Shown here in pieces: positions 59,590 to 64,000 of a DNA stretch of 64,000 nt (position 1 is the first letter of the stretch; every line of letters starts with the position of its first letter). A program made the translations under genes and the position numbers. The DNA comes from Bromus sterilis (Eukaryota > Streptophyta > Magnoliopsida > Poales > Poaceae): positions 9,548,001 through 9,612,000 of the forward strand of contig OX465599.1 of the NCBI GenBank assembly GCA_950022295.1. Reading direction: 5' to 3'. The notes beneath the pieces are model-generated. The model searched no databases. It saw only the letters and a list, made by a program, of their open reading frames with translations, and was not told the DNA's origin.

Positions 59590-62500
59590 TCGGGATCATC
59601 CGTCTCTTCTCCGGGATCAATTGAAGGATCATCATCACTATCACGCGTGTCGTCGTAAATGACGACATCATCGGGTTCAACAACACCAACATTTGGAAAG
59701 CCTTTCTGTAAAGGTCAAGCATTGTCAAGTCATCCTGAGCAGTAAACTCTTCTTCTTCAGAGGCTCTTCCACATCATCGGTATCGACTTCTTCCTCATCA
59801 TCGGTATCGGGTTCACTCTCATTGTCTTCTTCCATGTTCTCGGGTTGTGTAGAGCGGTTTCGGAAACGTTTTTTAATCACGTGTGTTTCTTGGAAGAATT
59901 CTCCTTCATATGTCTCCAGGGTTAATGTGAGGCTCATAATCATCTTCATTGGGGGGACGTGGTCTAAGATGTGGCAGCACATCATAAACGACATCCCAAC
60001 CTTTCAGGTTTTCAACCGTTTAGCAGGGGTAGGATAGATAGAAAATCTGGGTGGCCTGTTGATCCGTAATATAGACATCGTGGACATTTAAATGTGTGTC
60101 TTGTCGAATTTCGACTAGACCTACATGTTCATGAGTCCGTCTAGTCTCTGACGGAAGAAACCAATGACATTTGAAGACAACGACGTTCGGAGGATTTTCA
60201 CCATAGAATAGAAGTTCGTATATTGCTTCAACTCTTCCAAATACTCGATACCTCCTTCGCCGACAGCAGACACACCCTAAATTGTAGATTTTCGACCGGG
60301 CATTTTTTGTTCTTTGCCAACGGTACGAAAGCGATACCCGTTGATGTCGTATTTCTCAAATGTACGAACATTAAAGTCAAAACCATTAGTGACTTGTCTC
60401 AATTCGACGTCCATAGGCTCATCATGTGAATTTGCCTACAAATTTAATAGGAAATGATTGTTATATTAGTCGGAAATAGGACCAGCAAATGAAATCGTGT
60501 ATGAATGGTAGTTACCGTTCGTTTGAACCAAGAGATGAAACCGAGATTGCCGTCTCCATGATTCGCGAGAAGCTCATACTCCGCGATGGAATCCCTTTCA
60601 ATAACCGCTGCATTCGAGTATTGGGCGACGTATCGACTGTACCAATTGACGTGAATAAGACACAAGAATTATAAGAAGTTGCGAAACAATGTACGTACCG
60701 AGCACTTACTCGATGTACGGACGCACTTCTGTTATATTGGTGAAGATATACAGCGTAAGGGTCCTCCATTCTTCGAGATCCAAAATCATCTTTCTCGAAG
60801 CACCAACAGATCCAAGCTTCCCTTTGAATAGGCTGAGGTTGGATTGACGTCGTTCGGGGGCGCCAGTATTGTACCGAGGCTTTGGATTATGCAAATGACG
60901 ATTTTTGGCTTCATAGTGTGTTGTCGCGAAGTTTGTCGCCTCCTCGGCAATGAATGCCTCGGCCATGGATGCTTCAATTCTACGTTTATTTTTACATTTT
61001 GCTCAAAGCGTCTTATGCATTCTCTCGATAGAATAGCACCAACGGTTTTGCACAGGGCCACCCAATCTTGCCTCGGTCGGGAGATGCAATATCAAATGCT
61101 GCATCAGATTAAAAAACCCGGTGGAAAGATCTTCTCTAACTTGCAGAGCAACTCCGCCGCCATCTCTTCGATGTCTTCTAGCACGCCATCGGATAGTTCT
61201 TTAGCACAAAGAACACGGAAGAAATAGCTCAGTTCTGCCAGTACTAGCCATTCTTCCCCGGAGATATAGGCGCAACATCACCGGCATTACCCGCTCATGC
61301 CATATGTGCCAATCATGACTCTTGAGCCCAAATATTTTCAATTTTTCAGGACTCACACCCTCCTCAGATTCGCCGCATACCCATCGGGGAACATCAAACG
61401 GTTTTGCACCCACAAGAGAATTTCTCTCATATCCCCCCTTTCAAGACTGAACCAGGCCCTTGGCTTCGACCAATTCTTCCTTCCTTCCGGCTGTCGCATG
61501 TTCTGTAAAGGTCTATCACATAGAGTCTCCTGGTCGACTCTAGCTTTAGGATTATCCTTTGAATTCCCATCTATGCCGAAAAATGTACCAAATAGGGCCT
61601 CGTCGATATTCGTTTCAGTGTGCATCACGTCAATGTTGTGTGGAAGCTCGAGGTCTTTGAAGTAGGGGAGATCCCAGAAGCATGTCTTGTGAGTCCAGGC
61701 GTGTTCCGAATTATATCCCTTGAAATACCCGGGACGTTCTGGATCAGGCTCGAGAGAGTTCAACTGAGCCAGGACTTGTTCACCCGTCATCGTAGGTGCT
61801 GCCAGGTTTTTGACAGCTTTGCCTTTGATGAAGTTCTTCTTGTCTTTTCTGAAAGGATGCTTAGGAGGCAGAAACTGTCTATGCAAGTCGAAGCAGGAAT
61901 ACTTGCCACCCGCATTCAGCCAATGAAACTGAAGAGCAGCCTTGCATGTTCGGCATGCGAACCTTCCATGAACACACATGCCAGAGAAAAGTGCATACGC
62001 CGACAGGTCATGCATTGAGTACTGGTACCACACATGCATTGTGAAGGTATTTTTGCTAGCTGCATCGTATGTCTTGAACCCTTCATCCCAAGCTTGTTGC
62101 AATTCCTCCTTAAGAGATTGCATGTACACATCCATATTCTTCCCCGGATATTTGGGCCCTGGTATTATCAATGTCAGGAAAATGTTCTTCCTTTTCATAA
62201 TTTCTGAGGGGGGAGATTGAGTGGCATGAAAAATACAGGACAACAACTATATGAGGCTGCCATCAAACCGAAAGGATTGAACCCATCCGTGCCGTCGGTG
62301 ATTCGGCAATGCTTTGGCTCCTTAGCTTTTTCCGAAAAAAATTCATCGAAGTGCTTCCATGCTAGACCATCCGATGGGTGAGTCAACATTGGCTTCCCAT
62401 CTGCATCAAATTCCATTCTCTTCCCATATTTGTGTCATGTCATCTGTCTGGCTGTCTCTTCCATCATGTAAAGGCGTTGAATTCTTAGTATCACTGGAAG

Positions 62501-63251
62501 ATACCGAAGAAAATTTACGGGTATTTTGGTCCTCACCTTGACCATTGTCTACCACAACATACCTGGATGACTTGCATTTGGGACAATAGTCTTCTTCTGC
62601 ATACTCTTTCCTAAATAAAGCACATCCATTCTCACAAGCATGTATCTGCTCATAGGGCATCTTAAGTACCTTGAGGATTTTATCCGATTGGTACAGGTTT
62701 GCAGGCATAACATGATCTTTTGGTAGAAACCGCCCAAATAGGGTCATGATCGCATTGTAGCATTCTGGGCCCAAGTTGAATTGTGCCTTCAAAGCCATCA
62801 CTTGTGCGATGGCATCGAGCTGACAAAGCTCAGTGTGAGCGTGGAGAGGATGTTTTGAAGACTCCAACATCTCATAGAAGGCCTTCGCAGTTTCCTCCAT
62901 CTCATCGTCCTCATCCCGCTCATCGTCAAAGTCCCGCACCATGTCTTCGATCCCGGTTCCATACTCGTCCGTGCGCTGGCGGACCACCTCCTCTCTCCTG
63001 CGTCCGGAAGACTCTCCATGGAAGGTCCACACCGTATAATCAGGCTTAAAACCCCACTTCTGCAAGTGTTTACCCATATCCACCTCTGTCGCATGTTTAT
63101 TGTTGTCGCACCCAACGCAGGGGCACCAGGTTTTTCTCTGACCATTTGCAAATGTCGCTCTCAGAAACTCCTTGGTTTTCATTGCCCATTCAGTGGTCAT
63201 CTCTTTCTGATTAGGACGACCGGTGTACATCCAGACACGATCATTGCTCAC
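59590..63251 (-). pseudogene. CACTA TNP2 transposase of element T
   Basis: Blocks in order on the minus strand. The transposase-associated N-terminal domain comes first (RVWMYTGRPNQKEM ... CPCVGCDNN ... GKHLQKWGFKPDYTVWTFHG). The zinc-like CENGCALFRKEYAEEDYCPKC follows. The TNP2/Transposase_21 core reads DGFNPFGLMAASYSC, IIPGPKYPGKNMDVYMQSL and FACRTCKAALQFHW. A DUF4218-like block lies at ~61.3-60.8 kb (RNRHLHNPKPRYN end) and a DUF4216-like block at ~60.5-59.7 kb (VVFKCHWFLPSE region, IRQDTHLNVHD). An intron fits at ~60437-60516. No good ATG precedes the first domain (63251 is GTG), frames shift near 62410 and 62200, and a TAG interrupts the DUF4216 region near 60275. The enzyme would cut CACTA ends. 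This copy is decayed. Confidence 0.85.
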
Positions 63252-64000
63252 CTTATCGCTAGCTAGCTACTAAAAACAAATATACCAGTTTTTCAATTTT
63301 ATTACGTCCACTTTTTATTGCTTTTATCATACATAGCTACGACATATGCAGTTACCTACACACTAATAGGTAAAGATAGGTCCTAATCCCACCCGAGTAT
63401 GTGTAGATTGGGTTCATTTTCCCATGCTCTGCTCCCGACCCGACGCAGAATTTCGGTAGCACCTCCCCACTGTTCTCCTAATACACGTCTCGAAAACAAG
63501 CCAAGAGGTTGTGTATCCGGAGAACAACAGGGAGGCGCTGGCGAAATTCCACGTCGGATCAGGACCAGAGCATGGAAAAACGACCCAATCTACACATACT
63601 CGGGCTGTCCATGGATAACGTTGGATAATTCGAAAGAATCACTATTATAAATATGCAAATGAATGCATATTTATAACTGTAACCCTTTCGAACGGGTGAC
63701 GCGTACTGGTTACACGACTTTACATATGAATATACTAAATCTACCTAGTTAGATAGTGTAAGGCCAGAATTGAGCAAAAGAAAGGGGGAGAGAGGATAAG
63801 AATTGTTTTGCTCACCCTGGAACTAAGGGAGGTCGTCGAATGGAGGGGGCGGAGGTCGTCGAACACCGGACCCACACAGCAGGGAAAGTCCTGCACTTTA
63901 AAATGCTCCCAATCAACACGGACACTCGATACCGGTAATTACATCTATATTTTTTCTTTTGTTTTTCCTATTATTTACATTTATTTCATTTTCTCTTTTT
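63252..64000 (-). other. Upstream part of CACTA element T, with foldback
   Basis: No gene is seen. A long imperfect inverted repeat, 63392-63486 against 63511-63604, could fold into a ~95-bp stem with a 24-nt loop. The terminal CACTA repeat itself is not in the window, so T continues to the right. Confidence 0.65.
63392..63604. repeat. Foldback with ~95-bp arms
   Basis: The left arm begins CCCGAGTATGTGTAGATTGG and the complement of the right arm begins with the same 20 bases and then stays alignable (CATGCTCTG, GAATTTCG, CCTCCC, GTTCTCC, ATACAC) to the loop. Arm identity is about 75-80% by eye. Confidence 0.85.

Overview
This is nuclear DNA from a grass, almost certainly a Triticeae species (wheat, Aegilops, barley or rye group). 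The evidence is a stack of nested long-LTR Gypsy, Copia and CACTA elements, Athila-type elements whose LTRs begin TGATACGTC, an Angela/BARE-related Copia element, and a PP2-type F-box gene split by introns. Only the first ~4.9 kb looks like host gene space. The other ~59 kb is transposon inside transposon.

Host part (1-4.9 kb): a remnant coding for a two-zinc-knuckle DUF4283-type protein (minus strand), an intron-containing elongator tRNA-Met gene with a rearranged relative 70 bp upstream of it, and a three-exon F-box/PP2-B (Nictaba-like) gene on the minus strand (291 codons, 2368-4562). Intron 2 of that gene holds an old ~600-bp tandem duplication.

Transposon part, outermost to innermost. 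(1) T: an old autonomous-type CACTA element on the minus strand. Its transposase (TNP2) gene lies at ~59.6-63.25 kb. Its second gene (tnpA-like) is split, with one part at 59252-59445 and the rest at 6969-7848. T is cut on the left by a truncated Gypsy LTR (5711-6968), which abuts a truncated Copia 5' end (4908-5711). (2) O: an Athila-type Gypsy element at 7849-59246, with two 1384-bp LTRs and target duplication CGCGG, inserted into the tnpA-like gene of T. O keeps gag, protease and a 3' ORF but has no reverse transcriptase or integrase. (3) Inside O: M (11025-44557, related Athila-type element, TSD AAAGC) in the gag/protease stretch, and K (46382-54867, Copia, minus strand, TSD GTTGC/GTTAC) inside the 3' ORF. 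(4) Inside M: I (12586-26484, chromodomain Gypsy element, minus strand, ~4-kb LTRs, TSD GGAAA) sits in the 5' LTR, and C (28444-40969, non-autonomous CACTA, TSD CCA) sits in the 3' untranslated region. C carries an 8.3-kb array of ~667-bp repeats that alternate as A/B dimers.

All five complete insertions can be closed to the base using matching or near-matching target duplications, so the relative order is firm: T, then O, then M and K, then I and C. Every transposon coding region seen is broken by stops or frameshifts. The stretches most worth a second look are the dimeric array in C, a GC hairpin at the same LTR position in related elements but built from different sequence, the extra ORF upstream of gag in I with splice-acceptor-like sequence at its ATG, a 95-bp-arm foldback near the end of T, and the rearranged tRNA-Met copy.
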